In this document: positions 1-10,418 of the stretch, piece by piece
Layout of the letters: each line of letters opens with the position of its first letter
Position numbering within the stretch: position 1 is the stretch's first letter
Source of the DNA: Pseudomonas sp. IAC-BECa141
Lineage (GTDB): Bacteria; Pseudomonadota; Gammaproteobacteria; Pseudomonadales; Pseudomonadaceae
Reading direction: 5' to 3'
NCBI RefSeq assembly: GCF_020544405.1
Contig: NZ_CP065410.1
Location: 558,001 to 622,000 of the forward strand
Length of the DNA stretch: 64,000 nt
Notes under the pieces: model-generated
What the model was told of the DNA's origin: nothing
The model's input: the letters and a program-made list of their open reading frames with translations, nothing else
The model's database searches: none
Position numbers and translations under genes: made by a program

Positions 1-323
1 AAATCGTGGGTCGATTGGCCGTCGACAAATTCTTCGCCGACCTTGCTGACAATCACCCAGTCCTGACGCTCACCACGCAGCAGTGGGCCGAGGCGTTCTT
101 CGCTGCGGCCATAGGCCGGTGCGGTGTCGATCAGGTTGATGCCCAGTTCCCGCGCCTGCCTGAGCAGCATGCGCGCGGCGACGTCGTCGGGGATCTGGAA
201 GCCGTTGGGGTATTTCACGCCCTGGTCGCGGCCGAGTTTGACGGTGCCCAGGCCCAGTGGCGAAACCAGCAGGCCGGTGCTGCCCAGCGGGCGATGCAGG
301 TCGTGCAGGGTCGGCAGGCTCAT
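1..323 (-). CDS. Aldo/keto reductase (partial, 3' end outside window)
   Basis: Only the first 107 codons are visible because the gene runs off the left edge. The translation has the N-terminal signature of the aldo/keto reductase TIM barrel: a Gly-rich GLGTVKLGRDQG strand near residue 25, then DTAPAYGRSEERLG carrying the Asp and Tyr of the catalytic tetrad, then IVSKVGEE with the expected Lys. Such enzymes reduce carbonyls with NADPH in the cytoplasm; the substrate cannot be told. The ATG overlaps the TGA of the upstream FAD oxidoreductase gene by 4 bases, so the two are probably co-translated and may act on related metabolites (inference). Confidence 0.85.
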   Translation of the reverse strand, partial: MSLPTLHDLHRPLGSTGLLVSPLGLGTVKLGRDQGVKYPNGFQIPDDVAARMLLRQARELGINLIDTAPAYGRSEERLGPLLRGERQDWVIVSKVGEEFVDGQSTHD

Positions 324-1495
324 GGCAGCAGTTGCTCCCAGGCGGGAACGCCCATCGGTGGTTTTGGCAGTTCTGGCAGCGGGGTCGCATGGCTCGGCTG
401 GATGCCGTCGCGTTGAAGTGATGCCATCACCCGGTCAGCAAAGTCCGGCGCCAGGGCCAGTTTGGTCGGCCAGCCGACCAGCAGGCGTCCTTCTTCAGCG
501 AGGAAGGCGTTGTCCGGGCGGGTCAGGCCGGTTTGCAACGGTTCGGCGCGATCCACGCGCAGGGTGGCCCATTGCACCGTGCTCAGGTCGATCCATGGCA
601 ATAGCTGACCGAGTTCTTTCTGGGCGGTGGCGATTTGTTCGGCCGGTTCACGGGCCACGCCTTCGGATTCGGCAATGTCGCCGCCCAGATACCAGACCCA
701 CTGGCCGTCGGCGGCCGGGTGCGTGGTTACGGTGATGCGCGGTTTGGTGCCGCCACCGAGGCAGTGCGCATATAGCGGCTTCAGGCCCGGGCCTTTGGCG
801 ATGATCATGTGCAGCGGCCGGCGTTGCATGGCCGGATGGGTCAGGCCCAAAGCAGTCAGCAGATCGGCAGTACCGGCACCGGCGCTGAGGACGATGCGCT
901 GGGCACGAATCTCACGGCCGTCGACCTTCAGGCCAACCAGCACGCCGCTTTCCAGCAACGGCTCGATGTTTTGTCCGGCGAGCAGACCGTTACCGGACAG
1001 GTCGGCCAGACGCTGGATCAGGCTCGGCACATCGATCACCAGTTCGGCGAGGCGGTAGACCTTGCCCTTGAAGCGTTTGTCTTGCAGGGCCGGCGGCAGC
1101 TGATCGCCCTTGACCTGATCGACCCGGCCACGCACGGCTTTACTGGCGAAGAAACTGGTGAGGTTGCCGGCCAGGGTGCCCGGCGACCACAGGTAATGGG
1201 CTTCGGACAGCAGGCGCACGCCGGTCAGATCCAGTTCGCCGTTGCCGGCCAGAGCTTCACGCCAGCGACGCGGCATGTCGGCGATGGCTTCCGAGGCGCC
1301 GGTGAGCGCCCCGTGCAACGCGTATTTGGCGCCGCCGTGGATGATGCCCTGGGACTTCACACTCTGTCCGCCACCAAGGCTGGCGCTTTCCACCAGCACG
1401 GTCGAGAAACCTTGGCGACGCAGACGCGCGTTCAGCCAGAGACCGGCGACACCCGCGCCGACAATCAGCACGTCGGTGGAAATTGGAGATGGCAT
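320..1495 (-). CDS. FAD-dependent oxidoreductase (DAO / glycine-oxidase-like family)
   Basis: A 391-residue protein opening with the dinucleotide-binding fold VLIVGAGVAG (GxGxxG at residues 13-18), followed by ESASLGGGQSVKSQGIIHGG, which resembles the flavin-binding loop of the D-amino-acid oxidase superfamily. A second FAD-contact region (VLSAGAGTADLL) lies near residue 205 and a C-terminal GWPTKLALAP segment closes the fold. The family oxidises amines or hydroxy acids with FAD; the substrate is not evident. No signal peptide is seen, so it is cytoplasmic. It is first in a two-gene unit with the aldo/keto reductase, whose start overlaps its stop. The start ATG at 1495 places the GxGxxG at the usual distance from the N-terminus. 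Confidence 0.85.
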   Translation of the reverse strand: MPSPISTDVLIVGAGVAGLWLNARLRRQGFSTVLVESASLGGGQSVKSQGIIHGGAKYALHGALTGASEAIADMPRRWREALAGNGELDLTGVRLLSEAHYLWSPGTLAGNLTSFFASKAVRGRVDQVKGDQLPPALQDKRFKGKVYRLAELVIDVPSLIQRLADLSGNGLLAGQNIEPLLESGVLVGLKVDGREIRAQRIVLSAGAGTADLLTALGLTHPAMQRRPLHMIIAKGPGLKPLYAHCLGGGTKPRITVTTHPAADGQWVWYLGGDIAESEGVAREPAEQIATAQKELGQLLPWIDLSTVQWATLRVDRAEPLQTGLTRPDNAFLAEEGRLLVGWPTKLALAPDFADRVMASLQRDGIQPSHATPLPELPKPPMGVPAWEQLLP

Positions 1496-1529
1496 GCAAC
1501 GACCTCAGGGTTTGAAGAAGTCGCAAGTT

Positions 1530-1595
1530 TCAAGCTTCAAGCTGCAAGCTGCAACCCGAAGCTGTAAATCGGTCGAGCTTGCAGCTTATGGCTTG
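1530..1595. repeat. Imperfect inverted repeat of AAGCTTCAAGCTGCAAGCT type
   Basis: The gap between the FAD oxidoreductase and SMR genes holds an inverted repeat. The left arm (about 1530-1550) reads TCAAGCTTCAAGCTGCAAGC and the right arm (about 1575-1595) is its imperfect complement GAGCTTGCAGCTTATGGCTT. The left arm is itself built of short CAAGCTG/CAAGCTT units. I recall similar [15 protein letters not shown] intergenic repeats from other Pseudomonas genomes, so this is probably a short dispersed repeat and a folded RNA between two minus-strand genes rather than a coding sequence. Confidence 0.6.
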
Positions 1596-1610
1596 ATGCT
1601 CGTCAGTGTT

Positions 1611-1943
1611 TCAATGGCCGGCGGTTTTCGAGAACAGCTGAATCACCACCACGCCGAGCACGATCAGCGCCATCCCGAGCATCGCCGGGAGATCCAGCTT
1701 CTGCCCATAGATGAACAGCGCCGCGACGCTGACCATCACGATGCCCATGCCGGCCCACACCGCGTAGGCCACGCCCACCGGTACGCTGCGTACCACCAGG
1801 GTCAGCATCCAGAACGCGATGGCGTAGCCGACGATGACCAGCACCAGTGGCAGTGGCGTGCTGAAGCCTTTGACGGCTTTCATCGAAACGGTCGCGATCA
1901 CTTCGGCACAGATGGCGATGGCCAGGTAGACGTAAGCGTTCAT
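1611..1943 (-). CDS. Small multidrug resistance (EmrE-type) efflux protein
   Basis: A 110-residue inner-membrane protein, exactly the usual EmrE length, with four hydrophobic segments (about 4-21, 32-52, 57-79, 85-104). The residues that bind cationic drugs and protons in EmrE are all in register: Glu14 (ICAEVIATVS), Tyr40, Tyr60 and Trp63 (AYAVWAGMG). It should work as an antiparallel dimer exporting quaternary cations by proton antiport. The ATG at 1943 is preferred over an in-frame TTG at 1949 because it follows a GAGGA ribosome site and gives the family-typical MNAYVYL start. It diverges from a LysR regulator that probably controls it. Guanidinium-type SMR exporters are the alternative. 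Confidence 0.93.
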   Translation of the reverse strand: MNAYVYLAIAICAEVIATVSMKAVKGFSTPLPLVLVIVGYAIAFWMLTLVVRSVPVGVAYAVWAGMGIVMVSVAALFIYGQKLDLPAMLGMALIVLGVVVIQLFSKTAGH

Positions 1944-1982
1944 GTTCAATTCCTCATGTGAAGCATTGCTTTCTGAGGCGGC

Positions 1983-2035
1983 ATTCTAGTGACTCCCCAG
2001 ATGGGGTAAAGTCATTACCTATCTGTATAAAAGAT
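1983..2035. promoter_or_regulatory. Divergent promoter / LysR box between SMR gene and LysR gene
   Basis: On the minus strand a TTTACC -35 (2005-2010) and TAGAAT -10 (1983-1988) with a 16-base spacer point toward the SMR gene, with the dyad CCCCAGATGGGG inside. A T-N11-A LysR-type site, ATC-N9-GAT, lies at 2021-2035 and contains TATAAA. This is the usual layout of a LysR regulator controlling a divergent target and itself. The motifs are seen directly; the regulation is inferred. Confidence 0.45.
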
Positions 2036-2045
2036 GGGTTGGTCA

Positions 2046-2948
2046 ATGAGCATGCAGTGGAATCTGGAGCAGTTGCGGGTGTTCGTTGCGGTGGCCGAGC
2101 AGCGTTCGTTTTCCGCTGTGGCGCGTCAGCAGCGCAAGGCACAGTCGGCGATCAGCAGCGCGATCGCGATGCTGGAGGACGATCTCGGAGTCAGCCTGTT
2201 CGAGCGTAGCAGCGGTCGTCAGCCGAGTCTGACCGAGGCGGGGGAGGCATTGCTGGAGGAGGCGCGCGAAGTGCTGCGTCAGTGCGAACGCCTGAACGGC
2301 CGGGCCGTGGCCATGATGCGCGGGCAGGAGGCGCAATTGCGGGTGGCGCAGGACGAGGCAATGCCCTATCAGGCGCTGGTGGAAAGTTTTGGTGCGCTGG
2401 CCGAGCAGTTCCCGAGTCTGGAGGTGCAACTGACCAGCGCCGCCCAGGGCGAGGTTTCACGCAAACTGGTGGAGCGCCGGGCCGATCTCGGGCTGCTGTT
2501 CTATCACGACGAAATTCCCGAAGCGCTGGAGCGCCGGGTGCTGGGCAGCGTGGAGATGGTCACGGTCTGCGGCGTCAATCATCCGCTGGCCGCGCAGTCC
2601 CGGGTCAATTGCCAGCAACTGGCCCAGCATCGGCAGCTGCTGATGTCGACCCAGACCAGCGTCTACCCCGGCAGCGAACCGGCCAGCCCACAGGTGTGGC
2701 GCGCCGACAGTTTCTACGTGATGGCCGAATGGCTGGTGCGCGACCTTGGCTGGGCCTGGCTGCCGCGCCATGTGGTGCAGTACTCGGCGTATCAGGGCCT
2801 GATGGTGGAGCTGGACAGCGAATGGACGCCGCCGGCACTGGTGGTGGAACTGGTCTGGCGCCGTGACGAACCATTGGGGCCGGCAGCTCGTTGGCTGGCG
2901 GAGCGATTTGCCATACACCTGCGGGCGATCGGCGGCAAAAGCCGATAA
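2046..2948 (+). CDS. LysR-family transcriptional regulator
   Basis: About 300 residues with an N-terminal winged helix-turn-helix: NLEQLRVFVAVAEQRSFSAV, then KAQSAISSAIAMLEDDLGV and the wing around LFERSSGRQPSLTEAG. A periplasmic-binding-like effector domain follows from about residue 90. Divergent transcription from the EmrE-type gene suggests it regulates that gene, possibly in response to a cationic toxin (inference). Three in-frame ATGs exist, at 2034, 2046 and 2052. The first overlaps the putative operator and -10 element, so a later one is preferred. It ends 11 bases before waaA, which may be partly read from this promoter. Confidence 0.9.
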   Translation: MSMQWNLEQLRVFVAVAEQRSFSAVARQQRKAQSAISSAIAMLEDDLGVSLFERSSGRQPSLTEAGEALLEEAREVLRQCERLNGRAVAMMRGQEAQLRVAQDEAMPYQALVESFGALAEQFPSLEVQLTSAAQGEVSRKLVERRADLGLLFYHDEIPEALERRVLGSVEMVTVCGVNHPLAAQSRVNCQQLAQHRQLLMSTQTSVYPGSEPASPQVWRADSFYVMAEWLVRDLGWAWLPRHVVQYSAYQGLMVELDSEWTPPALVVELVWRRDEPLGPAARWLAERFAIHLRAIGGKSR

Positions 2949-2959
2949 ACTCCGCCGCC

Positions 2960-4240
2960 ATGAATAGAACTCTCTACACCGCGCTGTTTTATCTGGGGCT
3001 GCCATTGGTGGCGATTCGGCTGTGGCTGCGCTCGCGCAAGGCGCCGGCGTATGCCCAACGGATTGGCGAACGTTTCTCCTACGGGATGCCGACATTGCAA
3101 CCCGGTGGTATCTGGGTCCACGCAGTGTCGGTGGGCGAAAGCATCGCCGCCGCGCCGATGATCCGCGCGCTGCTGCAACGCTATCCGACGCTTCCGATCA
3201 CCGTGACCTGCATGACGCCAACCGGTTCGGAACGTATCCATGCGCTGTTCGCCAACGAGCCACGCATCCAGCACTGCTATTTGCCGTATGACTTGCCCTG
3301 TGCCGCCGCGCGTTTTCTGGATCGCGTGCAGCCGAAACTGGCAGTGATCATGGAAACCGAACTGTGGCCCAACCACATTCACCAATGTGCCAAGCGCGGG
3401 ATTCCACTGGCGTTGGCCAATGGACGACTGTCCGAGCGTTCCGCCAAGGGCTATGGCCGGTTCAGCAAACTGACCGCGCCGATGCTCGCCGAGATGAGCC
3501 TGTTCGCCGTACAGACCGAAGCCGAAGCCCAGCGCTTCCGTGATCTCGGTGCGCGCCCGGAGACAGTCGAAGTCACTGGCTCGATCAAGTTCGACCTGAC
3601 CATCGACCCGCAACTGCTGCAACGCGCCGCTGAGCTGCGCAGCCAGTGGCAGGCTCAGGAGCGCCCGGTGTGGATCGCCGCCAGCACCCATGAAGGCGAA
3701 GACGAAGTGGTGCTGAATGCTCACCGTCGCTTGCTCACCAACCATCCCGATGCGTTGCTGATTCTGGTGCCGCGTCACCCGGAGCGTTTCAACTCGGTGT
3801 TCGAGTTGTGCCAGCGTGAAGGCTTTGCCACGGTGCGTCGCTCCACTGGCGCGAGCGTCGATGCGCAGACTTCGGTGCTGCTTGGCGACACCATGGGCGA
3901 GCTGCTGTTTCTCTATGCCCTGGCTGACAGCGCGTTCGTCGGCGGCAGCCTGGTGCCCAACGGCGGGCACAATCTGCTGGAACCGGCAGCCTTGGCGAAA
4001 CCGGTGATCAGCGGCCCGCACCTGTTCAACTTCCTCGACATCGCCGCGCAACTGCGCAGCGCCGGGGCATTGGCCGAGGTGGATGACGCTGAAGGTCTGG
4101 CGACAGAAGTGCAGCGTCTGTTTGAACTGCCGCGCGACGCACAGCGCATGGCAGAAAACGGGCTGAGCGTGATGCGCCGCAATCAGGGCGCGTTGCAGCG
4201 CTTGCTCGATGGACTGGGAAGGTTGATCGACCGCCCATAA
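2960..4240 (+). CDS. waaA: 3-deoxy-D-manno-octulosonic acid (Kdo) transferase WaaA
   Basis: A 426-residue GT-B glycosyltransferase adding Kdo from CMP-Kdo to lipid IVA at the cytoplasmic face of the inner membrane, which makes it essential for lipopolysaccharide core. Seen: an N-terminal membrane anchor (TLYTALFYLGLPLVAIRLWL), the WVHAVSVGES motif with the presumed catalytic Glu near residue 60, METELWPN near 135, and the C-terminal nucleotide-sugar loop GGSLVPNGGHNLLEPA. Length is normal for the family. The ATG at 2960 is chosen because it directly begins the membrane anchor; longer in-frame extensions run back into the LysR gene. A terminator follows at once. Confidence 0.96.
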   Translation: MNRTLYTALFYLGLPLVAIRLWLRSRKAPAYAQRIGERFSYGMPTLQPGGIWVHAVSVGESIAAAPMIRALLQRYPTLPITVTCMTPTGSERIHALFANEPRIQHCYLPYDLPCAAARFLDRVQPKLAVIMETELWPNHIHQCAKRGIPLALANGRLSERSAKGYGRFSKLTAPMLAEMSLFAVQTEAEAQRFRDLGARPETVEVTGSIKFDLTIDPQLLQRAAELRSQWQAQERPVWIAASTHEGEDEVVLNAHRRLLTNHPDALLILVPRHPERFNSVFELCQREGFATVRRSTGASVDAQTSVLLGDTMGELLFLYALADSAFVGGSLVPNGGHNLLEPAALAKPVISGPHLFNFLDIAAQLRSAGALAEVDDAEGLATEVQRLFELPRDAQRMAENGLSVMRRNQGALQRLLDGLGRLIDRP

Positions 4241-4271
4241 AAAACGCAGCCTCAGGGCTGCGTTTTTTGTT
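4238..4271. terminator. Bidirectional rho-independent terminator between waaA and tolC
   Basis: AAAACGCAGCC, loop TCAG, GGCTGCGTTTT gives an 11-bp stem flanked by A and T runs, so it can stop transcription both ways between these convergent genes. It touches the stop codons of both waaA and tolC. Confidence 0.9.
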
Positions 4272-5704
4272 TAAGGCCGAGCCTTGAGCTGGGCTTCGGC
4301 AGCCTTGGCCAGATCCGGGGGCAGGAAGTCCTTGTCCGGGTTGTAGTCGGCTTTCAGGTAGCGGGTCAGATCCTGCAGGTCGCCCGGGTTCAACGTCCCC
4401 GCCGCCTGCTTCAGGCGCAGGTTGTCAAGGATGTAGTCGTAGCGGGTGTTGTTGTAATTGCGCACCGAAGTATAGAGCTGACGCTGGGCGTCAAGCACGT
4501 CGACGATGTTGCGCGTCCCCACCTGATAACCGATTTCCGTGGCTTCCACTGCGCTCTGGTTGGAAATGATCGACTGGCGGCGCGCCTGTACCTGTTCGAC
4601 GTCGGTGTTCACCGCGCGGTGCAGGTTGCGGGTGTTTTCGACGATCTGCCGGCGCAGGCCTTCACGTTGCTGTTCGGTCTGGTCCAGCTGCGCATAAGAC
4701 TGACGCACCTGGGAGCTGGTCAGGCCGCCGCTGTAGAGCGGGATGTTCACCTGCAACGCCAGGGTGCGCTGTTCGACGTTGCCGCCATACGGCGTGCCGA
4801 AGGCATTCGGGTTGCTGAAACCGAACGAATCGTTATCGCCTTTCTCGTACTTCGCCACGGCGTCGAGGGTCGGCAGGTGGCCGGCCTTGCGCTGTTTCAA
4901 AGTCTGTTCGGCAGAGCTGACCGCGAAGTTGCTGGCCAGCAGATTGAGGTTCTGTTTCGCGGCGGTATCGACCCAGGCCTTGGCGTCGTTCGGCGCCGGC
5001 GGCAGGATCGGCAAGGTGTGGACGATGCCCTGGATCGAGTTGTACTGACGGTTGGTCAGGGTGACCAGCGCTTGGAACGCATCATCGACCTGACGCTGGG
5101 CGACGATCCGGTTGGCGCGCGCGGTGTCGTAACTGGCTTGCGATTGCAGCACGTCGGTCTTGTCCGACAGGCCCACGTCGAAGCGCTCGTTGGACTGGTC
5201 GAGCTGGCGCTTGAACGCGGCTTCTTCGGCCTTGGTCGAGGCCAGGTTGTCCTGGCTGCGCAGCACGTTGAAGTAGCTTTCGGCGGTTTGCAGGATCAGG
5301 TTCTGCTCGGTGGCCGAAAGTTGCAGCGCGGCCTGCTCGTTGACGTCCTTGGCGGCCTGGTACTGGAACCAGCGGTCGGCGCGGAACAGCGGTTGCGCCA
5401 GGGTCGCCTGATACGACTGGGCACTGCGGTTGGCGACCGCCGACGGCTGATCGATGTCGGTGCGCACATTGGCCACCTGGGCGCCACCGGACAGGTTAGG
5501 CAGCAGCCCGGCGCGGGCCTGGGGCACGACTTCTTTCTGCGCACCGTACTGGGCGCGGGCGGCGGCCAGGTCGGCGTTGTTGTCGACGGCTTCCTGATAG
5601 ACGCTGACCAGATCCGTTCTGGTCGACAAAGGCGCTTCTGCTGCCCATACCGTTGCGGTGGACGCACAAGACACGGCGACAGCCAGTGAGAGTTTGCGCA
5701 GCAT
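4271..5704 (-). CDS. tolC: TolC family outer-membrane channel protein
   Basis: A 477-residue protein with a signal peptide (MLRKLSLAVAVSCASTATVWA, cut before AEAP) and the two OEP repeats of TolC; the second repeat begins around residue 260 with the LNLLASNFAVSSAEQTLKQ helix. The trimer forms the outer-membrane barrel and periplasmic tunnel used by type I secretion and RND/ABC efflux systems. The start at 5704 is supported by an AGGGA ribosome site and the signal peptide; an upstream in-frame extension lacks these. The gene stands alone, convergent with waaA and divergent from thiC, so its pumps are encoded elsewhere. Confidence 0.95.
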   Translation of the reverse strand: MLRKLSLAVAVSCASTATVWAAEAPLSTRTDLVSVYQEAVDNNADLAAARAQYGAQKEVVPQARAGLLPNLSGGAQVANVRTDIDQPSAVANRSAQSYQATLAQPLFRADRWFQYQAAKDVNEQAALQLSATEQNLILQTAESYFNVLRSQDNLASTKAEEAAFKRQLDQSNERFDVGLSDKTDVLQSQASYDTARANRIVAQRQVDDAFQALVTLTNRQYNSIQGIVHTLPILPPAPNDAKAWVDTAAKQNLNLLASNFAVSSAEQTLKQRKAGHLPTLDAVAKYEKGDNDSFGFSNPNAFGTPYGGNVEQRTLALQVNIPLYSGGLTSSQVRQSYAQLDQTEQQREGLRRQIVENTRNLHRAVNTDVEQVQARRQSIISNQSAVEATEIGYQVGTRNIVDVLDAQRQLYTSVRNYNNTRYDYILDNLRLKQAAGTLNPGDLQDLTRYLKADYNPDKDFLPPDLAKAAEAQLKARP

Positions 5705-5866
5705 GAGGCGATCCCTAGCATGAATATTATGGAAATAATCCGGGCGCCAAAGGTAAGGCGCAGCCCATGCAGCGTCAAGGCGCAGCATGGCGTAGCGAGT
5801 GTAGTTGCGCAGGCGGAAGGCAACAATCTGCCAATTGCGCCATTCATCATGGTGTTTGCAGCGGTG

Positions 5867-5896
5867 TTGGCGTTCTTTGCCGGTTGTGTCTAGACT
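5867..5896 (+). promoter_or_regulatory. Putative sigma-70 promoter of thiC
   Basis: TTGGCG (5867-5872), an 18-base spacer and TAGACT (5891-5896) would start transcription about 5903, just before the first stem of the TPP riboswitch. This fits the geometry of a riboswitch leader. Confidence 0.5.
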
Positions 5897-5904
5897 GGCC
5901 GGGT

Positions 5905-8042
<2,138 letters not shown>

Positions 8043-8076
8043 TCTGACCTGAAAGGGTGGGGCCTGTAATGGCCCC

Positions 8077-8140
8077 TTCGCGAGCAAGCTCGCTCCCACA
8101 TTTGAATGCATTCCAAAGTGGGGGCGAGCTTGCTCGCGAA
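8077..8140. repeat. REPIN: two inverted REP sequences
   Basis: TTCGCGAGCAAGCTCGCTCC (from 8077) and its near-exact complement GGGCGAGCTTGCTCGCGAA (ending 8140) face each other around a short spacer. This is the paired palindromic REP unit that is spread in many copies through fluorescens-group genomes. It sits in the 140-base gap between thiC and cytX. Each arm forms its own GCGAGC/GCTCGC hairpin, so it may weaken or stop read-through from thiC. Confidence 0.92.
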
Positions 8141-8182
8141 TACGGTCGACACAACAACAAATGTCCCTCTGAGATAACACCC

Positions 8183-9475
8183 TTGAGCATTCAACCCGGT
8201 ACTTATTCCCCCGACCTCGCCGTGCCCGCCAGCCAGCGTGTATTCGGCGGTCGCGATCTGTTTTCCCTGTGGTTCTCCCTCGGCATCGGCCTGATGGTCT
8301 TGCAGACCGGTGCACTGCTGGCGCCGGGGCTGGGCCTGTCGGGAGCGCTGCTGGCGATTTTCCTCGGCACCCTGGTCGGCGTCTTGTTGCTGGCCGCCGT
8401 TGGCGTGATCGGCAGCGACACCGGCCTGTCGTCGATGGCCGCGCTGAAACTCAGCCTCGGCAGCAAAGGCGCGAGCCTGCCGGCGCTGCTCAACCTGCTG
8501 CAACTGATCGGTTGGGGTTCTTTCGAAATCATCGTCATGCGCGATGCGGCCAGCCTGCTCGGCACTCGTGCATTCAGCGAAGGTTCGCTGTGGGCCAGTC
8601 CGATGTTGTGGACCCTGTGCTTCGGTGCGCTGGCGACGTTGCTGGCGGTCAGCGGGCCGTTGACGTTCGTGCGCAAGATCCTGCGCAAGTGGGGCATCTG
8701 GCTGATTCTGGGCGCGTGCATCTGGCTGACCTGGAACCTGTTTGCCAAGGCCGATCTCGCCGCCTTGTGGGCACAGGCCGGGGATGGCTCGATGCCGCTC
8801 GCCGTGGGCTTCGATATCGCCATCGCGATGCCGCTGTCGTGGCTGCCGCTGATCGCCGACTACTCGCGCTTCGGGCAGCGGGCGAAGAACGTATTCGGCG
8901 GCACAGCGATCGGTTTCTTCATCGGCAATTTCTGGCTGATGAGCCTGGGCGTGGCCTACACCCTGGCCTTTGCGCCGAGCGGTGAGGTCAACGCGCTGCT
9001 GCTGGCGCTGGCTGGCGCAGGTCTGGGCATTCCGCTGTTGCTGATTCTGCTGGATGAGTCGGAAAACGCTTTCGCCGACATTCACTCGGCGGCGGTTTCC
9101 AGCGGGATTCTGTTGCGTCTGAAAGTCGAGCATCTGGCGTTGGCCATCGGTGTGATCTGCACCCTGATCGCCTTGCTCGCGCCATTGGCGCAATACCAGA
9201 ACTTCCTGTTGCTGATCGGTTCGGTGTTCGCACCGCTGTTCGGCGTGGTACTGGTGGATCACTTCATCCTGCGCAAGCGCAGTGCCCAGGTGTCATCGGC
9301 CGCGTTGCGCTGGCCGGCACTATTGGCCTGGCTGGGTGGCATCAGCACCTATCACTTGCTGGCCAACCTGTATCCGGATGTCGGCGCGACCCTGCCGGCG
9401 CTGGTGCTGGCAGGGCTGCTGCAACTCGTGCTCGGCCGAGCTTTCAGTTACGGCCGGGAAAAAGCTCGGGCTTGA
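8183..9475 (+). CDS. cytX: NCS1-family permease CytX, putative hydroxymethylpyrimidine transporter
   Basis: A 430-residue inner-membrane protein with about 12 hydrophobic segments and the NCS1 (cytosine/purine permease) N-terminus, including LFSLWFSLGIGLMVLQTGAL and GSDTGLSSMAALKLSLGSKGA. CytX proteins next to thiamine genes are predicted to import the ThiC product HMP for salvage, and the position right after riboswitch-controlled thiC agrees. Most likely it starts at TTG 8183, after a GAGAT site, giving MSIQPGTYSPD; the longer frame would cross the REPIN. It overlaps the convergent lipoprotein gene by 32 bases. Substrate is inferred from context. Confidence 0.85.
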   Translation: MSIQPGTYSPDLAVPASQRVFGGRDLFSLWFSLGIGLMVLQTGALLAPGLGLSGALLAIFLGTLVGVLLLAAVGVIGSDTGLSSMAALKLSLGSKGASLPALLNLLQLIGWGSFEIIVMRDAASLLGTRAFSEGSLWASPMLWTLCFGALATLLAVSGPLTFVRKILRKWGIWLILGACIWLTWNLFAKADLAALWAQAGDGSMPLAVGFDIAIAMPLSWLPLIADYSRFGQRAKNVFGGTAIGFFIGNFWLMSLGVAYTLAFAPSGEVNALLLALAGAGLGIPLLLILLDESENAFADIHSAAVSSGILLRLKVEHLALAIGVICTLIALLAPLAQYQNFLLLIGSVFAPLFGVVLVDHFILRKRSAQVSSAALRWPALLAWLGGISTYHLLANLYPDVGATLPALVLAGLLQLVLGRAFSYGREKARA

Positions 9476-10190
9476 GAATGCCATTCAGGCGCGGGTAAGG
9501 GATTTTCAGTTCGACGTGGCCCAGCGCATAAGGCGCGATGGTGGTCACGTCGTACTTGAGGATCACGCCGCCGTAGGTCAGCGCCACGTTAGGGGTTTTG
9601 ACGAACGGCCAGCTCTTCACGAACTCCGGTTCCTGATCGAGCTTGGTACTGATCAGCCAGCTGTTGTGGGCCACTTGCGCGGCTTTCCAGAACGCCTCTT
9701 CCTGACCCGGCAGCAACATGTCCGCCAGGGTCAGCACCTTGTGCTGCTGACGCGAATAGTTGATGAAACCGCGTCCCGGTGTACCGTGGGCACCGCCGGT
9801 GTCCAGGTAGCTCGACGTTTCGATGATCACCAGACCGTCATGCTGCTCGCGTACTTTCGCCTGCAAATAGCTGCTGTTGCGCGGGCCGGCGTTGGCCAGG
9901 AATTGCTCGCGATACGCTGCCAGCGTCGGCGCCACCGGGGCGTTCGGTGCGGTGCGGGTCATTTGCAGCAGGCGTTTTTCGATGATGCCGTCCAGAGCCG
10001 GTTCTGCCGGAAAGCGCAACGTATCGATGTTCACCAGCGGGCAGTCCGGGTTGGAGCAACCGGGTTTCAGCGTTTCCGAGGCGTCGCGGGTGGTTTCCAG
10101 CGGCGTGCGGTAGTTGGGCTGGAACAGGCTGGCGCACGCGCCCAGGGTCAGGGCGATGGCGGCCACGGAGGCAATTTTGAAAAGCGACAT
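9444..10190 (-). CDS. Lipoprotein with DUF3298 (RsiV-like) domain
   Basis: A 248-residue protein with a lipoprotein signal peptide: lipobox LTLGAC with Cys19 as the lipidated residue. The C-terminal half carries DUF3298-type sequence (TYGGVILKYDVTTIAPYALG and the closing PYPRLNGILKPELF), preceded by a DUF4163-like region with SSYLDTGGAHGTPGRG. The same domain pair forms the extracellular part of RsiV anti-sigma factors that bind lysozyme, but no sigma or anti-sigma partner is near, so function is open. The start at 10190 follows AAGGA. It stands alone and overlaps the end of convergent cytX. Confidence 0.8.
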   Translation of the reverse strand: MSLFKIASVAAIALTLGACASLFQPNYRTPLETTRDASETLKPGCSNPDCPLVNIDTLRFPAEPALDGIIEKRLLQMTRTAPNAPVAPTLAAYREQFLANAGPRNSSYLQAKVREQHDGLVIIETSSYLDTGGAHGTPGRGFINYSRQQHKVLTLADMLLPGQEEAFWKAAQVAHNSWLISTKLDQEPEFVKSWPFVKTPNVALTYGGVILKYDVTTIAPYALGHVELKIPYPRLNGILKPELFPGRN

Positions 10191-10226
10191 GGGCGTCCTT
10201 TCTGAAGCAGGGGAAGGCAAAAAGTT

Positions 10227-10252
10227 ACCGCTTCGACTCTCAACGAAGCGGT
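10227..10252. other. Hairpin upstream of the lipoprotein gene and nudF
   Basis: ACCGCTTCG and CGAAGCGGT form a perfect 9-bp stem with an 8-base loop. Read on the minus strand it is followed by AACTTTTT, so it resembles a terminator or attenuator in the lipoprotein leader. Nothing else was recognised in the 228-base divergent gap 10191-10418. Confidence 0.35.
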
Positions 10253-10418
10253 CAGTTCGCCACTAAGCTAATTAGAGTGGGTTTCGCCTTCACCGTCCAT
10301 CCCGCTGACAGTAAAGGGGCTGCATCAAATGTCACGGGCGCGTTAGGATGGCGCGAAGTCGAGGTCGCCATTAGAAAGACGAACCTCGTATTGGAATCTG
10401 CAGTAGACGAGGATGCCC

